Source of the DNA: Mesorhizobium mediterraneum
Lineage (GTDB): Bacteria; Pseudomonadota; Alphaproteobacteria; Rhizobiales; Rhizobiaceae
DNA: 64,000 nucleotides
Direction of reading: 5' to 3'
Assembly (NCBI RefSeq): GCF_002284565.1
Contig: NZ_NPKI01000015.1
Location: 1-64,000, forward strand
Shown: positions 54,015-63,097 of the stretch, piece by piece
How the letters are laid out: each line of letters opens with the position of its first letter
How positions within the stretch are numbered: position 1 is the stretch's first letter
Made by a program: the position numbers and the translations under genes
The notes under the pieces: model-generated
Told to the model about the DNA's origin: nothing
Seen by the model: the letters and a program-made list of their open reading frames with translations, nothing else
Database searches by the model: none

Positions 54015-55589
54015 ATGATCCCGCCCATCCTGCACCAGACGTGGAAGACCGACAGCGTCCCTGCCCGCTTCCAGGGGTATGTCGAAAGCTGGAAACGGCA
54101 CCATCCCGGCTGGACGACGATGTTCTGGAGCGACCGGAGGCTGCTCGAGTTCATCGCCGAGCACTATCCGGATTTCCTGTCGATCTTTTGCAGCTATTCA
54201 CATGGTGTGCTGCGCGCCGATGCGGCACGCTATCTGCTCCTGTACCATTTTGGCGGCGTCTACGCCGACATCGACTGCGAATGCGTCGCCGCTTTCGATC
54301 CGATCATGAACGAGGATCGGATCGTGCTCTGTAAGGAACCGGATACGCACGCGCTCGTCCAGGCAAAGTTTCGCGGCCTGCCCTATTTGCTGTTCAACGG
54401 CACGATGGCGAGCCCGCCCCGGCATCCCTTCTGGCTGCAGGTCTTGTCGCTGTTGCCGGGGCTGGTCCATGCCAAGGAAGCGCTCGACGCGACAGGCCCC
54501 TGTGTGCTGACCTCCGCGCAGCTCGGCTATGGCGACCAGGCGGCCTTCGCCATACACGGCTCCTCCTTGTTCACGCCGGTGGACTCGGCCGGGCGCACGG
54601 ACATGCCAGCCGGCAGCGGAGCGCTGACGCTGTCGATCCATCACTGGGCGGGCACATGGTGGACGGCGCGGCCGGCAACGCGGCGGCGCGACAAAGTCCG
54701 CAACCACGCCTACCGGCTGTGGCACCATCTGACACGCGGCGCACATCTGGACGAGGCCGCGGCGAAAGCGAGCGTCAGCCAGGCGGCGCTTTCGGCATCG
54801 CCGCCGTCAGGCCCGAATCTCGCCATTCTGGTGCCGCTGCGCGATGCCGCCGACCATATCCAGCCGTTCCTCGATGCGCTGCAGGCGCTCGACTACCCTA
54901 AGGACAGGATCAAGCTGGTCTTCTGCGAGGGCGACAGTTCGGACGGAAGCTGGGAAAGATTGCAGGCGGCAGTGGCGCCGCTTGCCGGCAGCTATCGTGG
55001 CGTCGTCCTGCTGCAAAAGCGTCTGGGCACGCGCCTCGATCGGGCGAAGCGAACGAAACCGCGACAGCAACGCGAGAGACGGGGCGCCATTGCCAAGGTG
55101 CGCAACCACCTGATCGATCATGGGCTGGATGCGGACGACGATTGGGCGCTGTGGATCGACATCGATGTGTGGCGATTTCCAAGCGATGTCGTGAATCGGC
55201 TGATCGGAAGCGGGCATCGGATCGCGGTTCCCAACTGCGTGAAGATCGCCGGCGGCGACAGCTTCGACCTCAACAGTTTCGTCACCACCCAGCCGGAAAA
55301 GAACTATCGCTACTATCGTGAAATACGCGGCGGCCTTTACCAGCCGCCTGCCTATTCCATAGGCCGCCTTCACCTTAGCGATGTTCGGCATCTCGAAAGC
55401 ATCGGTCTCGATGGGGTCGGCGGAACCATGCTTCTTGTCGACGCCGCCTTGCATCGTGGCGGTCTTCGATTCCCGGAAATTCCCTACCGCGATCTCATCG
55501 AAACCGAAGGCTTTGGCGCCCTCGCCAACGATCTGGGCATCAGGCCCGTCGGTCTCCCCAAGCTTGAGATACTCCACGTTCCGTGGTGA
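54015..55589 (+). CDS. GT32-like and Anp1-like glycosyltransferase fusion
   Basis: A 524-residue protein. The N-terminal 240 residues are a DXD sugar-transfer domain like GT32/Och1: IPPILHQTWKTDSVP at the start, then LRADAARYLLLYHFGGVYAD and IDCE. The C-terminal 260 residues resemble the fungal Anp1/Mnn9 type (GT62): LAILVPLRDAADHIQPFLDA, GAIAKVRNHLIDHG, and DWALWIDIDVWRFPSDVV with a DxD. Both domain types are better known in yeast mannan synthesis. Its 3' end overlaps the convergent exostosin-like gene by 50 bases. Confidence 0.8.
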   Translation: MIPPILHQTWKTDSVPARFQGYVESWKRHHPGWTTMFWSDRRLLEFIAEHYPDFLSIFCSYSHGVLRADAARYLLLYHFGGVYADIDCECVAAFDPIMNEDRIVLCKEPDTHALVQAKFRGLPYLLFNGTMASPPRHPFWLQVLSLLPGLVHAKEALDATGPCVLTSAQLGYGDQAAFAIHGSSLFTPVDSAGRTDMPAGSGALTLSIHHWAGTWWTARPATRRRDKVRNHAYRLWHHLTRGAHLDEAAAKASVSQAALSASPPSGPNLAILVPLRDAADHIQPFLDALQALDYPKDRIKLVFCEGDSSDGSWERLQAAVAPLAGSYRGVVLLQKRLGTRLDRAKRTKPRQQRERRGAIAKVRNHLIDHGLDADDDWALWIDIDVWRFPSDVVNRLIGSGHRIAVPNCVKIAGGDSFDLNSFVTTQPEKNYRYYREIRGGLYQPPAYSIGRLHLSDVRHLESIGLDGVGGTMLLVDAALHRGGLRFPEIPYRDLIETEGFGALANDLGIRPVGLPKLEILHVPW

Positions 55590-56583
55590 TTAAGGCCGAT
55601 CGACGCTGTTCGAGCTCCTGCCGGATCGGTTCCAGATAGGCTCGCGGCCGCAGCCTTTGCCAGACGTAATCGCGATCGGTCAGATGCGCGACCTGGCTGA
55701 CCCATTGTCGCATCATTTCGGGGTCCCGAACCTGCCGCCAATCGTCGACTATGATGACGGGCAGCCCTTCATAGAGAGGATCGAGCGGCGACGTCCTGGT
55801 CACCACGATGCAGCCTAGATACAGCAGTTCCCACGTCCTGTGGCAGTCGAGGCCGCTTCCAGCCGTCGAAACGACCAGCGGGTACTGTGAATAGCGCTCC
55901 CAGATCGAGTGCTGCGATAGCCGCCTGTCAAGAAAATCAACATGCGGGCACCCCTTCAGGGCATCGACCTGATCCCGTCGCTCCCTGGGACCCCTGCTCA
56001 AGTTGAGATCACAGAATATTCTGAGCGGGCGACGGTCCGGCGCGTCCTGCCGAAGGCGAATGGTTTCGAGAAGCCTCGCAAGCTGTCCGGGCGTGGTAAA
56101 GCCACGCATGGTGTGAAGATCGAGGCCGATCGGGAAAGGTTTGAGCTTGGGGTGATCGCCGACGCAGTTCTGGCTGCACCAGGACACCAGGAAAGGATTG
56201 GCGAGAAGCCGATCGACGGTATTTTTCGCGAGATTTGACGGCACCGACGCATCGCCATCCGTTGTCACCAGCGCGAACGGCGCCTTGATGGTCGGCAGGG
56301 CCACTTCCACGAAAGTGTCGAGATCGCAGACACGCAATTCCCTGGCCCGGGTGCTCAGGCGTAGCCAGACCACGCCATATGCACCGCTATAGTGCTTGCG
56401 GAAGAAGGCCTCCGTCTGTGCCGATTCGGTCGGTGCGTATCGATACCAGCGTGGACCGGCAAAATCGCAAAACTGCCCGATGCCCTTAGACCATAACAGC
56501 GGCGGAACGCGAAGAAAGGGCAGCGCGGCGGAATGAACCGCCTTTTGCAAGAGCTTTAGCCGACGAAACCTGCCCATCTGCAA
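55540..56583 (-). CDS. Exostosin-like glycosyltransferase
   Basis: A 347-residue protein whose C-terminal part resembles exostosin/GT47-like donor domains: YPLVVSTAGSGLDCHRTWEL followed by LYLGCIVVTRTSPLDPLYEG, then LPVIIVDDW. The N-terminal half contains VTTDGDASVPSN and KPFPIGLDLHTM. No signal peptide or membrane helix is clear. It converges on the GT32-Anp1 gene and overlaps it by 50 bases. It likely belongs to the same second polysaccharide region. The acceptor is unknown. Confidence 0.72.
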   Translation of the reverse strand: MQMGRFRRLKLLQKAVHSAALPFLRVPPLLWSKGIGQFCDFAGPRWYRYAPTESAQTEAFFRKHYSGAYGVVWLRLSTRARELRVCDLDTFVEVALPTIKAPFALVTTDGDASVPSNLAKNTVDRLLANPFLVSWCSQNCVGDHPKLKPFPIGLDLHTMRGFTTPGQLARLLETIRLRQDAPDRRPLRIFCDLNLSRGPRERRDQVDALKGCPHVDFLDRRLSQHSIWERYSQYPLVVSTAGSGLDCHRTWELLYLGCIVVTRTSPLDPLYEGLPVIIVDDWRQVRDPEMMRQWVSQVAHLTDRDYVWQRLRPRAYLEPIRQELEQRRSALITTERGVSQAWGDRRA

Positions 56584-56659
56584 GCATTAGCCCAGGCATC
56601 AGCGCCGTTGCAACGTGGGCACGGGCATGCTCGCCCGTGCACCCGCTCTGCCGGCTTTA

Positions 56660-58099
56660 TTAGCCGGCGAACGTATAGGCGGTCTTCACCGTAGTGTAGA
56701 ACTCCGCCGCATAGCGGCCTTGCTCGCGCGGACCGTAGCTCGATCCCTTGCGTCCGCCGAAAGGCACATGGAAGTCGACGCCCGCCGTCGGCAGATTGAC
56801 CATCACCATGCCGGCCTCCGAATTGCGCTTGAAATGTGTGGCGTGCTTGAGGCTCGACGTGCAGATGCCCGACGTCAGCCCGAACGGCGTGTCATTGGCC
56901 ACCGCCAGCGCCTCGTCATAGTCCTTGACGCGGATGACGTTGGCGACCGGTCCGAAGATCTCCTCGCGTGAAATGCGCATGGCGTTGGTGGCTTGCGTAA
57001 ACAGCGCCGGTTGCAGGTAGAAGCCCCGGGTTTCGCGATCGAGCCGCTCGCCGCCGAAGGCCAGATCGGCGCCTTCCTGGCGGCCGATGGCGATATAGTC
57101 TTCATCCTGTTTCAACTGGCTCTGGTCGACCACCGGTCCGATCTGGGTTTTCGCATCGAGAGCGTCGCCGACGACCAGCTTAGCCAGGCGATCTTTCATC
57201 GCGTCGACGAAGCGGTCATGGATGCCGTCCGTCACGACCAGGCGGGACGATGCCGTGCAGCGCTGGCCGGTCGAGAAGTATGCGCCGTTGATGGCGCAGT
57301 CGACGGCGACGGCAAGATCTGCATCGTCGAGCACGACAAGCGGGTTTTTGCCGCCCATTTCGAGCTGGAACTTGCGCATGTGCTCGACGCTCGCGGCAGC
57401 CACGCGCTTGCCGGTGCCGACCGAACCGGTGAAGGTGATGGCATTGAGGTCGGGGCTGTCGAGCATGGCCTGGCCGACCACCGAACCCTTGCCCATGACG
57501 AGATTGAGCACACCCTTCGGCAGGCCGGCGCGATGCAGGATGTCGACAATGGTCCAGGCACTCTCCGGAACCAGATCGGCCGGTTTGAAGACGATGGTGT
57601 TGCCGTAGGCCAGGGCTGGTGCGATCTTCCACGCCGGGATAGCGATCGGGAAATTCCACGGCGTGATGATGCCGACGACGCCGACCGCCTCCCGCGTGAT
57701 CTCGACACCGACGCCCGGCCGCACGCTTGGAACCTGCTCGCCCGACAGGCGCAACGCCTCACCTGCAAAGAAATCGAAGATCTGGGCGGCGCGCACGGTC
57801 TCGCCAACGCCCTCGACCAGCGTCTTGCCTTCTTCGCGCGCCAGCGCCCGGCCTATTTCATCTTTGCGCGCGGTGATCTCGTCCGACGCCTTCCTCAGCA
57901 CCGCATGGCGTGCCAGCAGGCCCGATCGCGACCATGCCGGAAATGCCGCTTTCGCCGCCGCGATGGCCTGCCGGGCCTGCTCGGCGTCGCCCGACGCATA
58001 TTCGCCGACCACGTCGTCGAGATTGGACGGGTTGATGTTGCGGGAGCCGGCATCGCCAACCCACTCGCCATCGATGAGGTTCTTTCGAAACGGGGTCAT
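56660..58099 (-). CDS. NAD(P)-dependent aldehyde dehydrogenase, probably 2-oxoglutarate semialdehyde type
   Basis: A 479-residue ALDH. The catalytic Glu lies in FQLEMGGKNPLVVLDDAD, the Cys in FSTGQRCTASSRLVV, and the cofactor site in ITFTGSVGTGKRVAA. NLIDGEWV at the start and VPFGGRKGSSYGPREQGR at the end are typical of the 2,5-dioxovalerate/2-oxoglutarate semialdehyde branch, used in breakdown of sugar acids. ATG 58099 follows AAGGAAGACAGCGAT; a longer frame to 58156 is not supported. Divergent from a D-2-hydroxyacid dehydrogenase. Confidence 0.88.
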   Translation of the reverse strand: MTPFRKNLIDGEWVGDAGSRNINPSNLDDVVGEYASGDAEQARQAIAAAKAAFPAWSRSGLLARHAVLRKASDEITARKDEIGRALAREEGKTLVEGVGETVRAAQIFDFFAGEALRLSGEQVPSVRPGVGVEITREAVGVVGIITPWNFPIAIPAWKIAPALAYGNTIVFKPADLVPESAWTIVDILHRAGLPKGVLNLVMGKGSVVGQAMLDSPDLNAITFTGSVGTGKRVAAASVEHMRKFQLEMGGKNPLVVLDDADLAVAVDCAINGAYFSTGQRCTASSRLVVTDGIHDRFVDAMKDRLAKLVVGDALDAKTQIGPVVDQSQLKQDEDYIAIGRQEGADLAFGGERLDRETRGFYLQPALFTQATNAMRISREEIFGPVANVIRVKDYDEALAVANDTPFGLTSGICTSSLKHATHFKRNSEAGMVMVNLPTAGVDFHVPFGGRKGSSYGPREQGRYAAEFYTTVKTAYTFAG

Positions 58100-58272
58100 A
58101 TCGCTGTCTTCCTTGTCGTCCTTCGATTGCCGTCTATCTGGACTACCGGCCGCCACACTGCAAGGCCGCCGACGGCAAAGTTCTCCTCCTCGACAGGCAT
58201 GTGTTAGGTGTCTAGGTGGTAAACCATGACTTTAGTGTGTGTGCGACGCGGATCGCGCCAGGAGGAACTGCC

Positions 58273-59304
58273 ATGTCCGACAGCGCGTTGCCGCTGGTGA
58301 TCAGCGCGCCCGAGCCACGCACGCTCGACCTGATTTTCACACCCGAGGCACTGGCGAGATTCCGTGCCAAATATCGTATCGTCGAAACGTCGCCCGAAGG
58401 CGTCGCGGCCCTGCCGGCCGACGTGCTCGCCGAGGCGCGCTACATTGTCGGCCAGCCGCCGATCGCGCCGGAGACGCTGGAAAGAATGACGGCGCTGCGC
58501 TGCGTCTTCAATGTCGAAAGCAACCTCATCAACAACATGCCGTATGAGACGCTGTTTACGCGCGGCATCCATGTCGTCACCACCGGCCTGGTGTTCGCCG
58601 AACCCGTTGCCGAGCTCGGCCTTGCCTTGGCGCTCAACCTCGCCCGCGACATCGTCGACGCCGATCTCGCCTTCCGGCAGGGCAAGGAACTTTGGGGCGG
58701 CGACGGCAACCGGACGGCGCGGCTTCTGTCCGGCGCGGATGTCGGCATCATCGGCTTCGGCGATCTCGGCCGTGCGCTCAACCGGCTGCTGTCGGGCTTT
58801 CGCACGCGAACAAAAGTCTTCGATCCGTGGCTGCCGCCGTCGATCCTCATCGAGAACGGCGTCGAGCCGGCTACACTCGACGCGGTTCTGTCGACCAGCG
58901 ATTTCGTTTTCGTCGTCGCTTCTGTGACCAGCGAAAACCAGGGTTTTCTCGGCGCTGAAGCCTTTGCCAGAATGCGCAAAGGAGCCGCCTTCGTCCTGCT
59001 CAGCCGTGCCGGCGTGGTCGATTTTCCGGCGCTGATGGAGGCCGTTCGCAGCGGTCATATCGTCGCCGCCAGCGACGTGTTTCCGGAAGAGCCGCTGGCG
59101 CAGGATCATCCCGTGCGCACGCTGCCCGGCTTCCTGCGCTCCGCCCACCGGGCCGGCGCGCTCGACATCGCCTTCAAGCGCATGGGCGACATGGTGCTGG
59201 AAGACATGGATCTGATCGACCGCGGCCTGCCGCCGATGCGTTCGAAGCGGGCCGAACGCGAGACGGTGTCGCGGATGCGTTCGAAGCCGGTCGACAAGAA
59301 CTGA
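58273..59304 (+). CDS. D-2-hydroxyacid dehydrogenase family protein
   Basis: A 343-residue NAD-dependent dehydrogenase. The Rossmann loop is VGIIGFGDLGRALNRLL; the catalytic Arg is in LLSRAGVVDFP, the Glu in DVFPEEPLAQD, and the His in RSAHRAGALD. A perfect GGAGGA precedes ATG 58273. Such enzymes reduce or oxidise 2-keto/2-hydroxy acids, including sugar-derived ones, so a shared role with the divergent semialdehyde dehydrogenase is likely. The 173-base gap between them should hold a shared promoter; I see no confident operator. Confidence 0.9.
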   Translation: MSDSALPLVISAPEPRTLDLIFTPEALARFRAKYRIVETSPEGVAALPADVLAEARYIVGQPPIAPETLERMTALRCVFNVESNLINNMPYETLFTRGIHVVTTGLVFAEPVAELGLALALNLARDIVDADLAFRQGKELWGGDGNRTARLLSGADVGIIGFGDLGRALNRLLSGFRTRTKVFDPWLPPSILIENGVEPATLDAVLSTSDFVFVVASVTSENQGFLGAEAFARMRKGAAFVLLSRAGVVDFPALMEAVRSGHIVAASDVFPEEPLAQDHPVRTLPGFLRSAHRAGALDIAFKRMGDMVLEDMDLIDRGLPPMRSKRAERETVSRMRSKPVDKN

Positions 59305-59333
59305 GCCGTCAAGCCAACGCCTGCACGGGTTTC

Positions 59334-59819
59334 TCAGATGGTGAACGACCAGAACAGGCAGGCCAGCGTCGCTGCGGCGAAGACGACAAAGAACAGACTT
59401 CTCAGCAGGATGTTGCGGCGCAGCTCGTTCATGAAGAGATGGCAGCCGACGACTGCTGCGACAAACAGAAAGCGCCAGTTCAGCAGCGCAGGCAGGATAT
59501 TGCTTCGATCGAAAGCCCATCTGGCGGCGAGGCAGCCAATGATGGCTGCGAACAACACGACGACTGTCCAGAAGATCGCATCCGCGGCGTTCGTCAGGAC
59601 GACGCTGGCGGCCCTGATCGGCAGGATCATCATCAGCAGCGCGCTGAAGAAATAGACCGATGCAAGCGGGATAAACGTCCCGGCATCGGCGACGTCGTCC
59701 AGGCGTTTTGCGCCGATCGCACCATAGGGATAGCCATGCTGGGCCACTGCCAGGCTGAGCGCCATTAGCAAAGCCGTCAATATGGCGACCAATGCGAATG
59801 AAGTGAGGGCTTTGCTCAT
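59334..59819 (-). CDS. Hypothetical membrane protein (161 aa)
   Basis: A 161-residue protein with five likely membrane helices (for example TSFALVAILTALLMALSLAVA, broken by a polar loop with GYPYGAIGAKRLDD, and WTVVVLFAAIIGCLAARWAF). No known family is recognised. ATG 59819 is preferred; the frame upstream to 60002 overlaps nasA. It converges on the hydroxyacid dehydrogenase gene with 29 bases between the stops. Function unknown. Confidence 0.65.
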   Translation of the reverse strand: MSKALTSFALVAILTALLMALSLAVAQHGYPYGAIGAKRLDDVADAGTFIPLASVYFFSALLMMILPIRAASVVLTNAADAIFWTVVVLFAAIIGCLAARWAFDRSNILPALLNWRFLFVAAVVGCHLFMNELRRNILLRSLFFVVFAAATLACLFWSFTI

Positions 59820-59922
59820 GAGGGTCCTGTTCGGAACGAATCGAATAAGGACGTTCGTAGCCCATGGTTTGTAAATTGCTGGTAAGCGTCGAGGCCCGGC
59901 GTGACAGAGTTCCTCGACGCAA

Positions 59923-62760
59923 TCACTCCGCCGCTTGAAGGCGTCGCGCCTCGATGATGGTCCTGATCTCGGCGCGGCAGGAGCCGCAATTGGTGCCGGC
60001 ATTCAGGGTGGCGCCGATCGCTTCGACGCTGCTGCAGCCGCCGCGCACCGCTTCCGCGATCTGATTGGCGCCAACTCCGAAGCAGGAGCATACGATGGCG
60101 CCCCGGTCGGCGCGATTGCCGCCCGGCCGCCCGGCGACGATCGCCAGCCGCCCGCGCCGATCGGCATGGTCCGCGCTCAACTGCTCCACCGCCCAGCTGC
60201 GCGACACCGCGACCGGCTTGGGCGCAAGATAGAGCGCGCCAGCCAGCCGGCTGCCGGCGAAGCGGGCAAAGCGATAGTTCCCGCCGGTGACGTCATGATA
60301 GGCGAGCGTCTCGCCTTGCGCGTCCGTCCCGAAAAGCGAGCCTGCGAAAGCCGGCCAGTCCCGGCCGGCTTCCAGCGCAAGCTCGAGGCGCCAGCCGGCG
60401 GCGCAGCGGGCGAGGCTCCAATAATCAGCGTCGATCGAGGCCGGCCGTTCGGCAAACACGGCGAAGCCGAAGGCGGCAGCAGCGAAGCGTTCCGCGCGGG
60501 CAGCAACATTCTTCGAAGCCGGCTGGCCTGAAATAGCATCGGTGATGGGCGCCACCAGCGCATCGACGCGAGCGCGCGCTGAGAACTGGTCCGTCCAGTG
60601 CATCGGCACGAAGACCGAGCCTGGCCGCTGCCGCGCTGTCACCAGCGCGCGAACCAGCACCTCGCCATGCGCAGTCGAGACGCGCACGATGTCGGCATCG
60701 CCGATGCCGAAGTGCTGCGCATCCGCCGGGTGGATTTCGACGAAGGGCTCGGCCATGTGCTGGGACAGGCGCTGGCTCTTGCCAGTCCGCGTCATGGTGT
60801 GCCAGTGGTCGCGGACGCGGCCGGTGTTGAGGATTAGTGGATACTCCGGGCTGGTGCGGGTTTGCGCTGTCGGGCGGACGGCGATGAACTTCGCTTTGCG
60901 GTCGGGTGTGTAGTAGCCGCCATTGGCGAAGAAGCGGGTGCTGGGTGAGCTACGTCCAGCTTGAACACCCCCCTCTGGCCTGCCGGCCATCTCCCCCTCA
61001 AGGGGGGAGATTGGCGGTTTTGCCGGCTGCGCCCACTCATCAACCTTGGAGACTGGCGAAAGCCGAGCAGCAGGCTGATCTCCCCCCTTGAGGGGGAGAT
61101 GGCCGGCAGGCCAGAGGGGGGTGCCTGGGCTCGGCGCTGGCCATTGGAAAGGCACCAGCGCGTCGTAGTCTTCTCCATCGGTCCCGGCGTACGCGCCTAT
61201 ATCGAAATCGCGCGCGCCGTCATTCTCGAATGCCGACAGCGCGGCGTGCTCAGCAAAAATCTCCCCTGGCGACGCATGCGAAAACGCTTCGCCAAAACCC
61301 ATCCGCTTGGCCACTTCGGCGACGATCCACCAGTCGGCTCTTGCCTGGCCGGGCGTGGCCAAAAAGGCGCGCTGGCGCGAGATGCGGCGCTCAGAATTGG
61401 TGACGGTGCCGTCCTTCTCGCCCCATGCTGCGGCGGGCAGGCGGACATGGGCGTGGCGGACCGTGTCGGTCTTGGCCAGCACATCCGACACCACGACAAA
61501 CGGGCAAGCCTTGATCGCCGCCTCGACGGCATCGGCATCCGGCATCGAATCGACCGGGTTGGTCGCCATGATCCACAGCGCCTTGATGCGCCCGTCGGCC
61601 ACAGCCTGAAACATCTCGACCGCCTTCAAGCCGGGTTTTTCGGCCACAGTCGGCGCGTCCCAGAAGCGCTGCACGCGGTCGCGATGTTCGGGGTTTTCGA
61701 TCTCCATATGGGCAGCCAGCATGTTGGCCATGCCGCCAACCTCGCGACCGCCCATGGCGTTGGGCTGACCGGTCACCGAAAACGGCCCGGCGCCGGGCTT
61801 GCCGATGCGGCCGGTGGCGAGATGACAGTTGATAATGGCGTTGACCTTGTCGGTGCCCGAGGACGACTGGTTCACGCCCTGGCTGTAGACGGTCACCGTC
61901 TTGTCAGTCGCGGCAAACAGGCTGTAGAAGCGGCCAAGCTCGTCCTCGCTCAAGTCCGTGGCAGCGGCGATACCGGCAAGGTCGAGCGCCGAGGCGGCGA
62001 AAAGGGCTTGCCCGAAGCCGGTCGTGTGCGCCGTGATATAGGTGCGGTCGAGCGCGTTATGCTGGCCGAGATAGGCGAGCAGCCCTGTGAACAGCGCGAC
62101 ATCGCCATCCGGCGCGATCGCCAGATGCATGTCGGCGAGATCCGATGTCATGGTGCGGCGCGGGTCGATCAGCACCACTTTCATCTCGGGCCGTTTTTCA
62201 CGGGCGGCGGCGATGCGCTGGTAGAGCACCGGATGGCACCAGGCGAGATTGGAGCCGACCAGCACGATGAGGTCGGCGAGTTCCAGATCCTCATAACTGC
62301 CCGGCACCATGTCGGAGCCGAAGGCGCGGCGGTGGCCGGCAACCGATGAGGCCATGCACAGGCGCGAATTGGTATCGATATTGGCCGAGCCGATAAACCC
62401 CTTCATCAGCTTGTTGGCGACATAATAGTCTTCGGTCAACAACTGGCCGGAAACGTAGAAGGCGACCGAATCGGGGCCGTGCTCGGCAATGGTGTGCGAG
62501 AAGGTCGACGCGACGAGGTCGAGCGCTTCGTCCCAACCGGTGCGGCGACCGTGGATCTCCGGATAGAGCAGCCTGCCGTCGAGGTCGATCGTCTCGGCCA
62601 GCGCCGAGCCCTTGGAACAAAGCCGGCCGAAATTGGCCGGATGGTCGGGGTCGCCGCGGACGGTCACCTCACCGTCCGCAGCGACCTTCGCCAGCACGCC
62701 GCAGCCCACCCCGCAATAGGGGCAGGTGGTCCTCACCTCGCGCGCTTCGTCGATCTTCAT
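59923..62760 (-). CDS. nasA: Assimilatory nitrate reductase catalytic subunit NasA
   Basis: A 945-residue molybdopterin protein that reduces nitrate to nitrite in the cytoplasm. The 4Fe-4S site is TCPYCGVGCGVL with LCSKG; Mo-pterin segments include YSQGVNQSSSGTDKVNAI and TGRIGKPGAGPFSVTGQPNA. A C-terminal BFD-like [2Fe-2S] domain is present (IVCSCFGVGANQIAEAV and NCGSC). Between FQWP and RFFANGG the frame reads through a 158-base palindromic repeat, adding roughly 60 extra residues. ATG 62760 is two bases after the nirD stop. Product is nitrite for NirBD. Confidence 0.95.
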   Translation of the reverse strand: MKIDEAREVRTTCPYCGVGCGVLAKVAADGEVTVRGDPDHPANFGRLCSKGSALAETIDLDGRLLYPEIHGRRTGWDEALDLVASTFSHTIAEHGPDSVAFYVSGQLLTEDYYVANKLMKGFIGSANIDTNSRLCMASSVAGHRRAFGSDMVPGSYEDLELADLIVLVGSNLAWCHPVLYQRIAAAREKRPEMKVVLIDPRRTMTSDLADMHLAIAPDGDVALFTGLLAYLGQHNALDRTYITAHTTGFGQALFAASALDLAGIAAATDLSEDELGRFYSLFAATDKTVTVYSQGVNQSSSGTDKVNAIINCHLATGRIGKPGAGPFSVTGQPNAMGGREVGGMANMLAAHMEIENPEHRDRVQRFWDAPTVAEKPGLKAVEMFQAVADGRIKALWIMATNPVDSMPDADAVEAAIKACPFVVVSDVLAKTDTVRHAHVRLPAAAWGEKDGTVTNSERRISRQRAFLATPGQARADWWIVAEVAKRMGFGEAFSHASPGEIFAEHAALSAFENDGARDFDIGAYAGTDGEDYDALVPFQWPAPSPGTPLWPAGHLPLKGGDQPAARLSPVSKVDEWAQPAKPPISPLEGEMAGRPEGGVQAGRSSPSTRFFANGGYYTPDRKAKFIAVRPTAQTRTSPEYPLILNTGRVRDHWHTMTRTGKSQRLSQHMAEPFVEIHPADAQHFGIGDADIVRVSTAHGEVLVRALVTARQRPGSVFVPMHWTDQFSARARVDALVAPITDAISGQPASKNVAARAERFAAAAFGFAVFAERPASIDADYWSLARCAAGWRLELALEAGRDWPAFAGSLFGTDAQGETLAYHDVTGGNYRFARFAGSRLAGALYLAPKPVAVSRSWAVEQLSADHADRRGRLAIVAGRPGGNRADRGAIVCSCFGVGANQIAEAVRGGCSSVEAIGATLNAGTNCGSCRAEIRTIIEARRLQAAE
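60966..61123. repeat. Inverted-arm palindromic repeat inside nasA, copy 2
   Basis: Arms 60966-61011 and 61078-61123 are perfect 46-base inverted copies with a 66-base centre. Arm sequence is the same family as at 719-902. In nasA the element is translated in frame as LWPAGHLPLKGGDQPAARLS and, from the other arm, ISPLEGEMAGRPEGG. Confidence 0.9.
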
Positions 62761-62762
62761 GC

Positions 62763-63095
62763 TCAGGCCGCGCGACTGGCCAGCGCTTCTAGCGCAATGA
62801 ACAGACGCTCGCCGTCGATCCGCACCGGAATGGTGCGCACCGCACCTTCGTCGGCGCCGAGCGCCTTGCCGGTCTCTAGCGAAATCACCCAATTGTGCAA
62901 GGGACAGGTCACCGCCGCGCCATGGACGATGCCTTGGCTGAGCGGCCCGCCCTTGTGCGGGCAATGATCTTCGATGGCGAAGACCTGGTCCTCTGCCGTG
63001 CGGAAGACCGCGATCTTACCTTGAGGCGTGGCGACGCAGCGCGCGCCGCGGCGCGGAATGTCTGATATCGAGCCGATTGATATCCAGTTCATCAT
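62763..63095 (-). CDS. nirD: Nitrite reductase small subunit NirD
   Basis: A 110-residue Rieske-like protein. The [2Fe-2S] ligand regions are EDHCPHKGGPLSQG and VTCPLHNWVISLETGKALG, with all Cys and His in place. It pairs with NirB to reduce nitrite to ammonia. The first ATG of two consecutive ones (63095) is two bases after the nirB stop. The operon order nirB-nirD-nasA is typical of rhizobial nitrate assimilation. Confidence 0.93.
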   Translation of the reverse strand: MMNWISIGSISDIPRRGARCVATPQGKIAVFRTAEDQVFAIEDHCPHKGGPLSQGIVHGAAVTCPLHNWVISLETGKALGADEGAVRTIPVRIDGERLFIALEALASRAA

Positions 63096-63097
63096 GA

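Noticed and set aside
58100..58272. Possible GntR-type operator between divergent dehydrogenases
   Set aside because: TTAGGTGTCTAGGTGGTAAA has partial symmetry only and no second copy, so it was not called.
60961..62349. Long + strand frame within nasA
   Set aside because: NasA on the other strand is complete with all cofactor motifs; this frame has no ribosome site or family pattern.
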